Shown: positions 34,268-42,715 of the stretch, piece by piece | How positions within the stretch are numbered: the stretch's first letter is position 1 | Layout of the letters: every line of letters starts with the position of its first letter | Origin: Cytobacillus luteolus | GTDB taxonomy: Bacteria; Bacillota; Bacilli; Bacillales; Bacillaceae_L | Length of the DNA: 64,000 nt | Direction: 5' to 3' | Assembly (NCBI RefSeq): GCF_017873715.1 | Contig: NZ_JAGGKM010000003.1 | Location: 574,118 to 638,117, forward strand | Translations under genes and position numbers: made by a program | The notes under the pieces: generated by a model | Databases searched by the model: none | Told to the model about the DNA's origin: nothing | The model's input: the letters and a program-made list of their open reading frames with translations, nothing else

Positions 34268-34305
34268 AAGAGTTCCAATGGGTTATCTATTTGGGGCTCT
34301 TTTCT
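34268..34305 (+). terminator. Probable terminator of the ygiC operon
   Basis: AAGAGTTCC pairs with GGGGCTCTT (two wobbles) and TTTCTTG follows. Confidence 0.5.
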
Positions 34306-34462
34306 TGTGTCTCTAAGATTCTAAAAGAAACTCTTAATATAAGCGGAAGCTAAATTTCAAAGAAGTTGAGAGTGTTTAATTATGTTTATGTAAATATAAA
34401 TAATAAGTTTAAAAGAGAGTGAACGTTGTTAGAGCATACGGAATTGATTGGGAGAAGAATGT

Positions 34463-36361
34463 ATGGGAGAAAATGAACAAGTGATCACAGAAACATGTGA
34501 AATTGAATTGCTAAAAAAAGAGAATGAACGGTTACGATTAGAATTAAAAACTTATAAGGAATTGAGTAATAACTTTACTAAAGATAGTAAGTTTAAACTG
34601 TTATTTAATAGTATTTCTGATGCAGTTTACTATTTTAAAGAATATGAAGCTGGTATTGCAGGAGAATTTATCGAGGTGAATGAAACTGCATATACTAGAT
34701 TAGGATATACTCGAGAAGAAATGTTGAATATGTCACCACATGATATAGACATCCATTCCAGTGAAGAAATGGTCGAACTCCTTACAGAAGTATATAATAA
34801 TGACACGACTTCATTTGAAACGGTTCATCTCCACAAACACGGAAGTCATATACCTGTTGAAATAACGACGCATATCTTTAATGTCCAAGGTGAAAAATTT
34901 ATCCTATCAGTTTGTAGAGACATGACCTTTAGAAAAAAAGCAGAAGAATCATTACATAGATTAGAATCCTTTTATAATCACAGTTCAGAAGGAATCGCAA
35001 TTTTTGACCTCGATGGCAAAGTCATGCAAGCGAACAAAGCATTTGAAAATATATTTGGATATACAGAGGCGGAAGTGAAAGGGAAACGGCTTCCTGTTAC
35101 ACCTGATTTTACAATGAAAGATGCAGAATTTTTATTAAATGAAACATTAAAAGGAAATAGTATTAAAGGCTTTGAAACCATCAAGCAGAGAAAAGATGGA
35201 GAGTTTATAACTGTTGGCATAACGATGTCCCCACTACGTGATAAAAACACTAATGAGATTTATGCATTGGCGGGGTTAGTTAGAGATATTACAGAGCAAC
35301 ATGCCATAAGAGTTCAACTAGAATCGTTTATTAGCCATAATTTGGACCCTATTCTGATTTTTAATGAAGAAGAAAAGCTAATACGAACGAATGGTGCATT
35401 TGAACGTGTATTTGGTTGGAAGGAAAGGGACTTATTGGGACTCTACATAAATGAAATGCCAATAATTCCTAGTGAGAAAATGACAGAAGTGATAAATTAT
35501 ACTGAAGTTATTAGGGCTAATAACGGAATAAAAGGGATTGAATCCTATAGATTACGAAAAGACGGAACATTAGTTGATGTTTTGTTAACTACTTTTTCTA
35601 TCAAGAATGAATTTAATAAAAACACATGGTTTGTTGTCATTTTAAAAGATATTACGGAGAAGAAAAAAGCAGAAAAGTTATTAGTTGATTCGGAAAAACT
35701 TTCGGTAGCTGGTGAATTAGCTGCCAGTATTGCACACGAAATTCGAAATCCCATTACAGCTATTAAAGGGTTCCTTCAAATTATGGAGGAGGGGATTTTC
35801 GATAAGGCATATTATAGAGTAATAGATTCTGAAATGAATAGAATCGAACTGATATTAAAAGAACTACTTTTATTGGCAAAACCTCAAATTCCTAAACTAG
35901 AACGAAAGAATATTTGTGAAGCCCTTGAACAATCTATAGCCTTATTGAGTGCTCAAGCGAATATGAATAGTATTGTTATTAATAAAGAGTATGAGAAGGC
36001 TGAGTATACGATAGTTTGTGAAGAGAATAAGTTAAAACAGGTGTTTATTAATGTTATAAAGAATGCGATAGAGGCTATGCCTAATGGAGGCCATTTAAGT
36101 ATCCAGATGAGAGCAATTCTTGATAATAAGAAATTACTTGTCCGTTTTATTGACCAGGGATATGGTATACCTGAAAATGTTTTGTTGAGACTTGGAGAAC
36201 CTTTTTATACGACAAAAGAAAAAGGGACTGGGTTAGGGTTTATGGTGTGTAAAAGTATTATTGAAGATCATGGTGGGGAAATAAATGTTTTTAGTGAAGT
36301 GAACGTTGGTACTAAAATAGAAATCGTTTTACCGCTGGTTAACAACGAATTAGACATTTAG
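34463..36361 (+). CDS. Orphan PAS-domain sensor histidine kinase, sporulation-kinase-like
   Basis: ATG 34463 follows GGGAGAAG; TTG 34448 is also open. The 632 aa cytoplasmic protein has a short coiled coil (LLKKENERLRLELKTY), three PAS domains (about residues 45-160, 165-285 and 290-400), a HisKA domain with phosphoacceptor His in ASIAHEIRNPITAIKGFLQ (about residue 425), and an ATPase domain with N box NVIKNAIEAM, G1 DQGYGIP and G2 GTGLGF. No response regulator gene is adjacent, as for Bacillus kinases that feed Spo0F. That target is inferred. Confidence 0.9.
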   Translation: MGENEQVITETCEIELLKKENERLRLELKTYKELSNNFTKDSKFKLLFNSISDAVYYFKEYEAGIAGEFIEVNETAYTRLGYTREEMLNMSPHDIDIHSSEEMVELLTEVYNNDTTSFETVHLHKHGSHIPVEITTHIFNVQGEKFILSVCRDMTFRKKAEESLHRLESFYNHSSEGIAIFDLDGKVMQANKAFENIFGYTEAEVKGKRLPVTPDFTMKDAEFLLNETLKGNSIKGFETIKQRKDGEFITVGITMSPLRDKNTNEIYALAGLVRDITEQHAIRVQLESFISHNLDPILIFNEEEKLIRTNGAFERVFGWKERDLLGLYINEMPIIPSEKMTEVINYTEVIRANNGIKGIESYRLRKDGTLVDVLLTTFSIKNEFNKNTWFVVILKDITEKKKAEKLLVDSEKLSVAGELAASIAHEIRNPITAIKGFLQIMEEGIFDKAYYRVIDSEMNRIELILKELLLLAKPQIPKLERKNICEALEQSIALLSAQANMNSIVINKEYEKAEYTIVCEENKLKQVFINVIKNAIEAMPNGGHLSIQMRAILDNKKLLVRFIDQGYGIPENVLLRLGEPFYTTKEKGTGLGFMVCKSIIEDHGGEINVFSEVNVGTKIEIVLPLVNNELDI

Positions 36362-36366
36362 TGGAT

Positions 36367-36401
36367 AAAGCCATAATAGATACGATCTATTATGGCTTTT
36401 T
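36367..36401. terminator. Bidirectional terminator
   Basis: AAGCCATAATAGAT pairs with ATCTATTATGGCTT around a 3-nt loop with T-runs. It separates the convergent kinase and potassium-channel genes. Confidence 0.9.
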
Positions 36402-36403
36402 GA

Positions 36404-37423
36404 TTATTTGACAAGGTCATATGTTTTTTCATCACAGATAATAAATAACTTCGCATTTGGCGGAATGGCTGTGTCAAGGTTAGATAATATTGAAAAATCA
36501 TTATGATTGGATACAAGTATCGCACCTTTAGAGGATAGGTCCTGTGATGCGTCTCGAAATGTTACCCAGTTCATGTTTTTAGGTACATGATATAAATCAT
36601 AGCCTTCGTGAGATGTGAGTTGACGAATGACTTCACTTGATCCGTTAAATAGCATAGAACGAGCGGCTAATCGGGCAGCTGTGTCATTCGGAGTGATAAA
36701 TTCCTCGACATGTGCATGTTTAAAGGCAATAATATGTTTTGAATCCAAAACCTCACAAATGGTATAGATGTTCTTTTTGTATTTTCTACCTACCTCTTCT
36801 AGAACAGAAGCTACTAACAGTGTTATGCCATCTGCTTCAGAGGGTCGTTTTGTACCATCTTGAGCAAACACCATAATCGATTTTGATTCTAAAAGATTTG
36901 CGCGTAACATTGTGTCTTCCAAAGTAGGATCCCCACTAACAAAATCAACTCGCTCATGTAAGTATGGATTTTTAGCTAAATATTCATCAATAATGACGAT
37001 ATGTATATTTGTAAATGTATGTAGCAGTTCTTGAAGAGCAATTTCTGCTCGTTTTGACCAGTTGACTAGAATAATGTGGTTCTTCTCTGTAATTTGCAAC
37101 TTCCCTTCCTCCTTTAATCTTTTTCGGTAGCTTAAAGCCTCAATAATTTTACCAATTACAACTGTCATTAAGCCGATTCCAATTACGTAAAGAAACATGG
37201 CAAATACTTTTCCACCAACAGTTGTTGGAGAAACATCACCATATCCTACAGTAACGACTGTTGTCATGGTCCACCATAATCCCTCAAAAGGGCTGGTGAA
37301 TACAGAGGGTTCAAGATAGTACATAAAAAAGCTACTGAATAAAATTAAAGAAAACATGGCAAAAAACAAGGTCCAATTGCTCATTTTAATGGCCTTAATC
37401 CAAATTCGTTTAAAAAAGATCAA
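36404..37423 (-). CDS. yugO: Potassium channel with RCK/TrkA-N domain, YugO-like
   Basis: This 339 aa minus-strand protein has two transmembrane helices flanking a pore loop with selectivity filter TVVTVGYGD (about residues 56-64), then a cytoplasmic RCK domain (KNHIILVNWSKRAEIALQEL...VIIDEY). The layout and length match B. subtilis YugO, the K+ channel used in biofilm electrical signalling. The nucleotide loop is NWSKRA rather than the classical GxGxxG. TTG 37423 is the start, behind AAGGAGTG. The next gene on this strand begins 40 bp upstream. Confidence 0.9.
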   Translation of the reverse strand: MIFFKRIWIKAIKMSNWTLFFAMFSLILFSSFFMYYLEPSVFTSPFEGLWWTMTTVVTVGYGDVSPTTVGGKVFAMFLYVIGIGLMTVVIGKIIEALSYRKRLKEEGKLQITEKNHIILVNWSKRAEIALQELLHTFTNIHIVIIDEYLAKNPYLHERVDFVSGDPTLEDTMLRANLLESKSIMVFAQDGTKRPSEADGITLLVASVLEEVGRKYKKNIYTICEVLDSKHIIAFKHAHVEEFITPNDTAARLAARSMLFNGSSEVIRQLTSHEGYDLYHVPKNMNWVTFRDASQDLSSKGAILVSNHNDFSILSNLDTAIPPNAKLFIICDEKTYDLVK

Positions 37424-37463
37424 AAATGCTTCACTCCTTTCGTAAAAAACCTCTACCTCTATT

Positions 37464-37982
37464 CTAAAGGTCTTTTAGGGAAGTTTCTAGTTCAAAGAAT
37501 TTTTCCTTTGATTTAATTGTTTCTTGATAACCTTCCTGCATTTGTTCCCCGTCACCATGTTCAAAGCCTTCAAGTAGTAGACCTAATCCTTCTGTGTACT
37601 CTGTTAATACAATCGTAATCTTTTTTTGTATAGCTAGTAATTTAGGTTCGCTAAAGGTAGAATTACTAATCTTTTCAACAACGATTAACGCTTCCTCATG
37701 TGCAATACTCATTGCATCAATTGCGCTTTCTAAATCGTCACCTTTTGCCATTTCTTCTAGTAAATAATCTAGTTCTCTCATAATTTGACCAGCCATTTGT
37801 ACGTCGCGCGTGAATTCAGAGAGATCGTTTTGCTCACTTTTAACAGGTGAGGGTTGTTCTGTACGATTACTTATTGACTCTGAAGAATTGATAGATTTTG
37901 AAACCTGGTTATTAGTGAAAATTGTATATAGAACAAAACTTAATGCAATTGTATAAAGAATGTAAAACATCATTGATTTCAC
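37464..37982 (-). CDS. Membrane-anchored helical protein
   Basis: A 172 aa protein from GTG 37982 behind AGGAGGA. One N-terminal transmembrane helix (FYILYTIALSFVLYTIF), a Ser/Asn/Gln-rich linker and a helical C-terminal domain with many acidic residues. It lies 40 bp upstream of the yugO-like channel gene and is probably co-transcribed with it, so a link to the channel is possible but unproven. Confidence 0.65.
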   Translation of the reverse strand: MKSMMFYILYTIALSFVLYTIFTNNQVSKSINSSESISNRTEQPSPVKSEQNDLSEFTRDVQMAGQIMRELDYLLEEMAKGDDLESAIDAMSIAHEEALIVVEKISNSTFSEPKLLAIQKKITIVLTEYTEGLGLLLEGFEHGDGEQMQEGYQETIKSKEKFFELETSLKDL

Positions 37983-38095
37983 ACTGATTCCTCCTATGCG
38001 CTTTTACTAGTAAATCTTATGTACAAGCTTTAGTTAATATGTTTATAGATAGGGTGGTTGGTTTATTTATTTGGAAAGAGGAGTAATTGAAACAG

Positions 38096-38240
38096 AAAAG
38101 GGAAAAACTGGAATTGAGAGTACCCAAAGAGTTGCAATGATACCCCTGAAAGGGAAAAACTGGTATTGAGAGTACCCAAAGAGTTGCAATGATACCCCTG
38201 AAAGGGAAAAACCGGTATTTAGAGTACCCAAAAAGCAGTA
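38096..38240. repeat. Tandem repeat, period 52 bp, three units
   Basis: GGGAAAAAC recurs at 38100, 38152 and 38204, exactly 52 bp apart, within units that also share GAGAGTACCCAAA and GTTGCAATGATACCCC. The last unit is diverged after AGAGTACCCAAA. The sequence is unrelated to the 52-bp arrays at 29570 and 63719. The rest of 37983-38413 holds no gene that I can see. Confidence 0.9.
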
Positions 38241-38413
38241 ATGGTTAATCAGTTTAACGAAGAAGCTGCATTCTCACTCAACATTTTGATTGAAACACAT
38301 CATTTTTTGAAGGTTTTACATAATGTAGCGAAGGAAATTTATGTTACGATACAAATTATGAAGTGATTATACTACTCTTCAACTAAATTTTCCGCTTGGG
38401 GGGTCTATTAAAA

Positions 38414-39301
38414 ATGAAATTAAGAGTTTCCGCAGTGCAATATCACCTGCATACAATAAATAGTTTTAAAGAATTTGAAAATCAAGTTACGCATTATGTG
38501 AAAACAGCCGCTGAATTTAATTCAGATTTTATCCTTTTTCCTGAATTTATTACGACTCAATTAATGTCAATTGATTCGGAAAATGTTTTTTCATCAATTA
38601 ATCAATTACCACACTATACAGAGCAATACTATAACTTATTTTCTTCTTTGGCTAAAGAAACAAACACACACATTATTGGTGGTACACATGTCATTGAGGA
38701 AAATGGGAAATTATATAATGTCGCTCATATGTTTTATCCGGATGGAAGAATTGGAAAACAACCGAAGCTTCACATAACACCAACTGAAGTAGACGAATGG
38801 AACATCACACCAGGGGAGGGTTTACAGATTTTCCCTACAAGTAAAGGTACTGTAGCTGTACTCACTTGTTATGATATTGAGTTCCCAGAAATCGTGAGAA
38901 TGGCCAAAGCAATGGGGGCCGATGTAATCTTCTGTCCATCTTGTACAGATGATTCCCACGGTTTCCATCGTGTGCGCTATTCATGTCATGCTAGGACGAT
39001 TGAAAATCAAGTATATGTTGTAACAACTGGAACAGTAGGTGCTTTACCAACAGTTGATTTTATGAGAGCAAACTATGGTCAGGCAGCAGTAATCACACCA
39101 AATGATGTACCATTCCCTCAACGTGGAATCATGATTGAAGGAGACATCAATAATGATATGATTGTCACTGCTGACTTAGATTTAGACCTTCTTTATGAGG
39201 TTCGTGAAAAAGGGTCTGTTACAACATGGCGTGACCGACGCGTGGATCTATATCCTGATTTTGAAGAACTTGTAAAACCTAAAAATGAATTAATTGGATA
39301 G
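38414..39301 (+). CDS. Carbon-nitrogen hydrolase (nitrilase superfamily)
   Basis: ATG 38414 (MKLRVSAVQY) lies behind a G-run. The 295 aa protein has the full catalytic set: Glu in LFPEFI (about residue 44), Lys in QPKLHITP (about 116) and Cys in LTCYDIEFPE (about 153). It therefore hydrolyses an amide or nitrile bond in a small molecule; the substrate is unknown. Two GNAT genes follow with 10 and 24 bp gaps, and the three form an operon ending at 40675. Confidence 0.9.
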   Translation: MKLRVSAVQYHLHTINSFKEFENQVTHYVKTAAEFNSDFILFPEFITTQLMSIDSENVFSSINQLPHYTEQYYNLFSSLAKETNTHIIGGTHVIEENGKLYNVAHMFYPDGRIGKQPKLHITPTEVDEWNITPGEGLQIFPTSKGTVAVLTCYDIEFPEIVRMAKAMGADVIFCPSCTDDSHGFHRVRYSCHARTIENQVYVVTTGTVGALPTVDFMRANYGQAAVITPNDVPFPQRGIMIEGDINNDMIVTADLDLDLLYEVREKGSVTTWRDRRVDLYPDFEELVKPKNELIG

Positions 39302-39311
39302 GGGTGGTTTT

Positions 39312-39974
39312 GTGTATCGAAAAGAGTTATATCTCTATCAACAAGACACACCGATAAAAGCGATAGTTCGAAACTATATGAAAGAAGATTTTGATCAATT
39401 AATTGAAATTCAAAGAGAGTGTTTTCCACCGCCTTTTCCGTCAGATTTATTATGGAACGAAGAGCAATTAACAAATCACATTACTCTTTTTCCAGAAGGG
39501 GCCTTGTGTATAGAAATTGACGGTGAAGTTGTAGGATCTATGACAGGTCTTTTAGTAGATTTTGATCCTAATCACTCACAACATACATGGGAGGAAATAA
39601 CAGACAGTGGTTATATTCGTACCCATAACTCAACCGGAAATACATTATATGTAGTCGATATAAGTGTAAAACCAGCATATCGAAAGTTAGATTTAGGTAA
39701 GTTATTAATGCAGTCTATGTATGATGTTGTCATTCATAAAGACCTTGATCGCCTGTTGGGGGGCGGAAGAATGCCGGGCTATCACCGGGTTTCAGAAGAG
39801 TTGAGTCCTCAGGATTATTTAAACAAGATAATTAGTGGTACGTTAAGAGACCCTGTAATTTCATTTCTATTACGATGTGGTAGAATGCCGGTAACACTTA
39901 TTGAAAATTATCTTGAGGACGAAGAGTCTCTCAATTATGGAGTATTAATGGAATGGAGAAATCCATTTAAGTAA
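39312..39974 (+). CDS. GNAT acetyltransferase (nitrilase-associated)
   Basis: GTG 39312 (MYRKELYLYQ) is used, with AGGGGTGG upstream. The 220 aa protein has a GNAT core: VRNYMKEDFDQLIEIQRECFPPPFP, EIDGEVVGSMTGLLVDFD, then LYVVDISVKPAYRKLDLGKLLM, where the third position of the acetyl-CoA loop is Asp (RKLDLGK) in place of the usual Gly. Companion to the preceding hydrolase. Hydrolase-GNAT pairings occur widely, sometimes fused. The substrate is unknown. Confidence 0.8.
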   Translation: MYRKELYLYQQDTPIKAIVRNYMKEDFDQLIEIQRECFPPPFPSDLLWNEEQLTNHITLFPEGALCIEIDGEVVGSMTGLLVDFDPNHSQHTWEEITDSGYIRTHNSTGNTLYVVDISVKPAYRKLDLGKLLMQSMYDVVIHKDLDRLLGGGRMPGYHRVSEELSPQDYLNKIISGTLRDPVISFLLRCGRMPVTLIENYLEDEESLNYGVLMEWRNPFK

Positions 39975-39998
39975 ATGGTAGGTAGGAGGAAAAATTCA

Positions 39999-40664
39999 TT
40001 GGAATATGTACAATTAACCGATATTAAAGATCCATTATTTGCACAAATGCACCAACTAATGCAAAAGATTTTCCCGAAAGAAGAAGTGCTAGACTTTGAT
40101 TTGTGGGAAGGTCCATTACAAGATAATTCAATCCGTATTTTCGTAGCAGTTAATGAAGATGAAGTTGTTGGAGCAACTGAGTATCGCTATTATCCTGATA
40201 CAAATATTGCAATGACAGATTTCACAATTATCGGAAAAGAAGGATTAGGAATTGGTCGATTTTTAGCTACTAAACGTTCAGAGGACTTAAAGCAACTTGC
40301 AAATGGTAAAGAAATTCTAGGGATGTTTGCAGAAATCTACAATCCTTACAAAGTAGAATCATTACCATTTGGTGAAGTATCGGTTATGAATCCGTTTGTA
40401 AGACGTGAAGTATTATCACACCTAGGCTATCAAAAGTTAAACTTTACCTATGTACACCCATCTTGGTTAAACGATGGTGAGGCAGTATCAGGTCTTGACT
40501 TATGCTTCTTACCATTCCAAGAAAACATCAAGTCCTTGGAAGGAAAGTTCATTGCGCAATTTTTAAAAACCTATTATAGTGTTTTATCCAATAAACCAGG
40601 ACAATGGATTGAAATGGTGGAAGAATTAGAAGCAAGAGGATCTGTCGAGCTGTTACCAATTTAA
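39999..40664 (+). CDS. Divergent GNAT-like protein, third gene of the nitrilase operon
   Basis: TTG 39999 (MEYVQLTDIK) is chosen because AGGTAGGAGG is 10 nt upstream; ATG 39975 would overlap that site. The 221 aa protein has GNAT-like strands (RIFVAVNEDEVVGATEYRYY, AMTDFTIIGKEGLGIGRFLA) with GLGIGR as the likely acetyl-CoA loop and an extended C-terminal half (KLNFTYVHPSWLNDGEAVSG). No catalytic role is known. It is coupled to the GNAT gene before it. Confidence 0.75.
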   Translation: MEYVQLTDIKDPLFAQMHQLMQKIFPKEEVLDFDLWEGPLQDNSIRIFVAVNEDEVVGATEYRYYPDTNIAMTDFTIIGKEGLGIGRFLATKRSEDLKQLANGKEILGMFAEIYNPYKVESLPFGEVSVMNPFVRREVLSHLGYQKLNFTYVHPSWLNDGEAVSGLDLCFLPFQENIKSLEGKFIAQFLKTYYSVLSNKPGQWIEMVEELEARGSVELLPI

Positions 40665-40674
40665 TATACGTAAT

Positions 40675-40712
40675 ATAAGCCTACTTAAGTGTTTTGAGTA
40701 GGCTTATTTTTT
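40675..40712 (+). terminator. Terminator of the nitrilase-GNAT operon
   Basis: ATAAGCCTACT pairs with AGTAGGCTTAT (11 bp) and is followed by TTTTT. Confidence 0.9.
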
Positions 40713-40762
40713 TAGAAATGGTACTATTATTTGTAATAAATTTGTTGGAAAGTGGTTTTGAA

Positions 40763-41638
40763 ATGAGCTTACAGTGGGTTACGGTCTTAAATAAATATCG
40801 AGAACAAATGAATGGAAGTAAAGAAAGATCACGATTTATTTCCTTACATATTTTTGAAAAAGAATCTAGCTTTTCATTTTTCACAGAACAAGCGGGTATG
40901 TTATTTAATCATACAGGATCCTTGGAATATCAAATCGGTGATGACGAGTATAAAATACTTAACCAAGGAGAGCATCTTTTTTATCCAAAAGGAGTCACAC
41001 TTACGATAGAGGTTAAAGAAGAGTGTTTTTGTACACAATTTTATTTAAAGAAAGAAATCATCGAGCAGTTTATCTGGTTACTTAAGCAATATGGAAACTA
41101 CCCAACTTCAATTGAGAGTCAACCGTACAGAATTTGTATCTTCCAACAACCACAAACCAAACTCATTGACCATTTGCTGGAGGAGCAAATCCACTCTTAC
41201 TTTGAGTTAAAGCAAGATCATGATTTTTTTATAAGTCTGTCTTTATGTAAAATCATGTATTATATTTTTCCGGATGAACACATGCTTTCGAAAATTGTTT
41301 ATTTGGTAGAAACTCCTTTTTACCCAGAGGAAATTCAAAGGGTAGAAGCCTACATGCTTGAAAATTATCATCAACCTATTCGTATGAAGCAACTACTCGA
41401 AGTAGCAATGGTAAGTGAATCTAACTTAAATCGTTTATACAAAAAGCATTTTAACTTATCGCCGATGGAAAGGTTGACTGCGATCCGAATGGAGCAGGCT
41501 GCATTATTACTTAGGGATTCATCGACAACAATTACTGAAGTAGCTGTTCAGGTAGGATATCAAAGTATGTCCGCGTTTGTTCAGCAATTCAAGAAAAAAT
41601 TTGGGGTATCTCCTAAAAAGTATCAGTCAAGTAAATAA
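40763..41638 (+). CDS. AraC family transcriptional regulator
   Basis: ATG 40763 (MSLQWVTVLN) is preferred, with GGAAAGTGG upstream; the frame is open to 40694 but that would start inside the terminator. The 291 aa protein has an N-terminal cupin-like sensor (SLEYQIGDDEYKILNQGEHL) and two helix-turn-helix motifs: MKQLLEVAMVSESNLNRLYK and ITEVAVQVGYQSMSAFVQQF followed by FGVSPKKY. It probably controls the dioxygenase gene 17 bp downstream. Confidence 0.88.
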   Translation: MSLQWVTVLNKYREQMNGSKERSRFISLHIFEKESSFSFFTEQAGMLFNHTGSLEYQIGDDEYKILNQGEHLFYPKGVTLTIEVKEECFCTQFYLKKEIIEQFIWLLKQYGNYPTSIESQPYRICIFQQPQTKLIDHLLEEQIHSYFELKQDHDFFISLSLCKIMYYIFPDEHMLSKIVYLVETPFYPEEIQRVEAYMLENYHQPIRMKQLLEVAMVSESNLNRLYKKHFNLSPMERLTAIRMEQAALLLRDSSTTITEVAVQVGYQSMSAFVQQFKKKFGVSPKKYQSSK

Positions 41639-41655
41639 AAGGATGTGTAAGCTAT

Positions 41656-42633
41656 ATGGAGGGTTTAAAACCTTTGAAAGGGCAGCATCATGTTTCTGCC
41701 ATTACCGCAAATGCTAGTCAAAACTATCATTTTTATACGAAGATATTGGGCTTAAGGCTTGTAAAGAAAACAGTTAATCAGGATGATACCTCGATGTATC
41801 ACTTGTTTTATGCAGATGAAAGAGGGAATCCGGGTACAGACTTAACCTTCTTTGAAATACCTAGAGCAGGACATACTTATTATGGAACAAACAGTATTTC
41901 TACAACTTCGTTACGAGTGCCAAATGATGCAGCTTTAGATTATTGGAAGAGTAGGTTTGAGGAATTTGGTGTTGAGTATGAGGAGGTTTCTCGTGCGACT
42001 GGGCGTGCAACGTTAGCTTTCAAGGATTTTGAAGGCCAAAGACTAGAGCTCGTTTCTGATGAACATAATCAAGGGGTAGAAGGTGGAAAGCCTTGGGACA
42101 AGAGTCCTGTACCGGTTGAACATGCGATTCTAGGGTTAGGTCCAGTTTATTTAACTGTAGAGGAAATTGAGAAAACCGCTAAAGTATTAACAGATGTATT
42201 AGGATACCGAAAAAAAGGGACGTATACATCGGAAGAGCGGTTTGAAGTAAGTATTTTTGAAACAGCAGAAGGTGGAACAGGGGCAGAAATTCATTTAGTA
42301 GAAAGAGCAGATTTGCCAAAAGAGAAGCCAGGCCGAGGAAGTGTACACCACGTGGCTTTTCGAGTCGAGAATCAAGAGGAACTAATGAAGTGGGTTCAAT
42401 TACTAAAACAACTACGGATTCCGAGTTCGGGCTTTGTTGAACGGTATTATTTTAAATCACTCTATTTCCGAGAGCCAAATGGAATTTTGTTTGAACTAGC
42501 AACCGATGGACCTGGATTTGAAGGTGATGAACCGTTTGAAAGTCTTGGTGAGAAACTTGCACTTCCACCTTACTTTGAAGATCGCCGAGCAGAAATTGAA
42601 GCTCGTATAAAGCCTTTAGATACAAAAGAATAA
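41656..42633 (+). CDS. Ring-cleaving dioxygenase, glyoxalase fold (MhqO/MhqA-like)
   Basis: A 325 aa protein with two vicinal-oxygen-chelate halves. GQHHVSAITANASQNYHFYT opens the first with a metal His, and GRGSVHHVAFRVENQEEL opens the second; FREPNGILFELATD carries the Glu ligand. B. subtilis MhqA, MhqE and MhqO share this layout and protect against quinones, where they are controlled by MhqR. Here an AraC gene precedes it in the same direction and may be its regulator. The native substrate is unknown. Confidence 0.88.
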   Translation: MEGLKPLKGQHHVSAITANASQNYHFYTKILGLRLVKKTVNQDDTSMYHLFYADERGNPGTDLTFFEIPRAGHTYYGTNSISTTSLRVPNDAALDYWKSRFEEFGVEYEEVSRATGRATLAFKDFEGQRLELVSDEHNQGVEGGKPWDKSPVPVEHAILGLGPVYLTVEEIEKTAKVLTDVLGYRKKGTYTSEERFEVSIFETAEGGTGAEIHLVERADLPKEKPGRGSVHHVAFRVENQEELMKWVQLLKQLRIPSSGFVERYYFKSLYFREPNGILFELATDGPGFEGDEPFESLGEKLALPPYFEDRRAEIEARIKPLDTKE

Positions 42634-42641
42634 ATGGGTTG

Positions 42642-42671
42642 AAGTAACGCTGTCGTGGCGTTACTTTTTAT
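42642..42671 (+). terminator. Terminator after the dioxygenase gene
   Basis: AAGTAACGC pairs with GCGTTACTT around a 7-nt loop, followed by TTTATTTTG. Confidence 0.85.
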
Positions 42672-42715
42672 TTTGTAATTGCATAAGATTCAATTCGCAA
42701 TGGAAATATAGGCGT

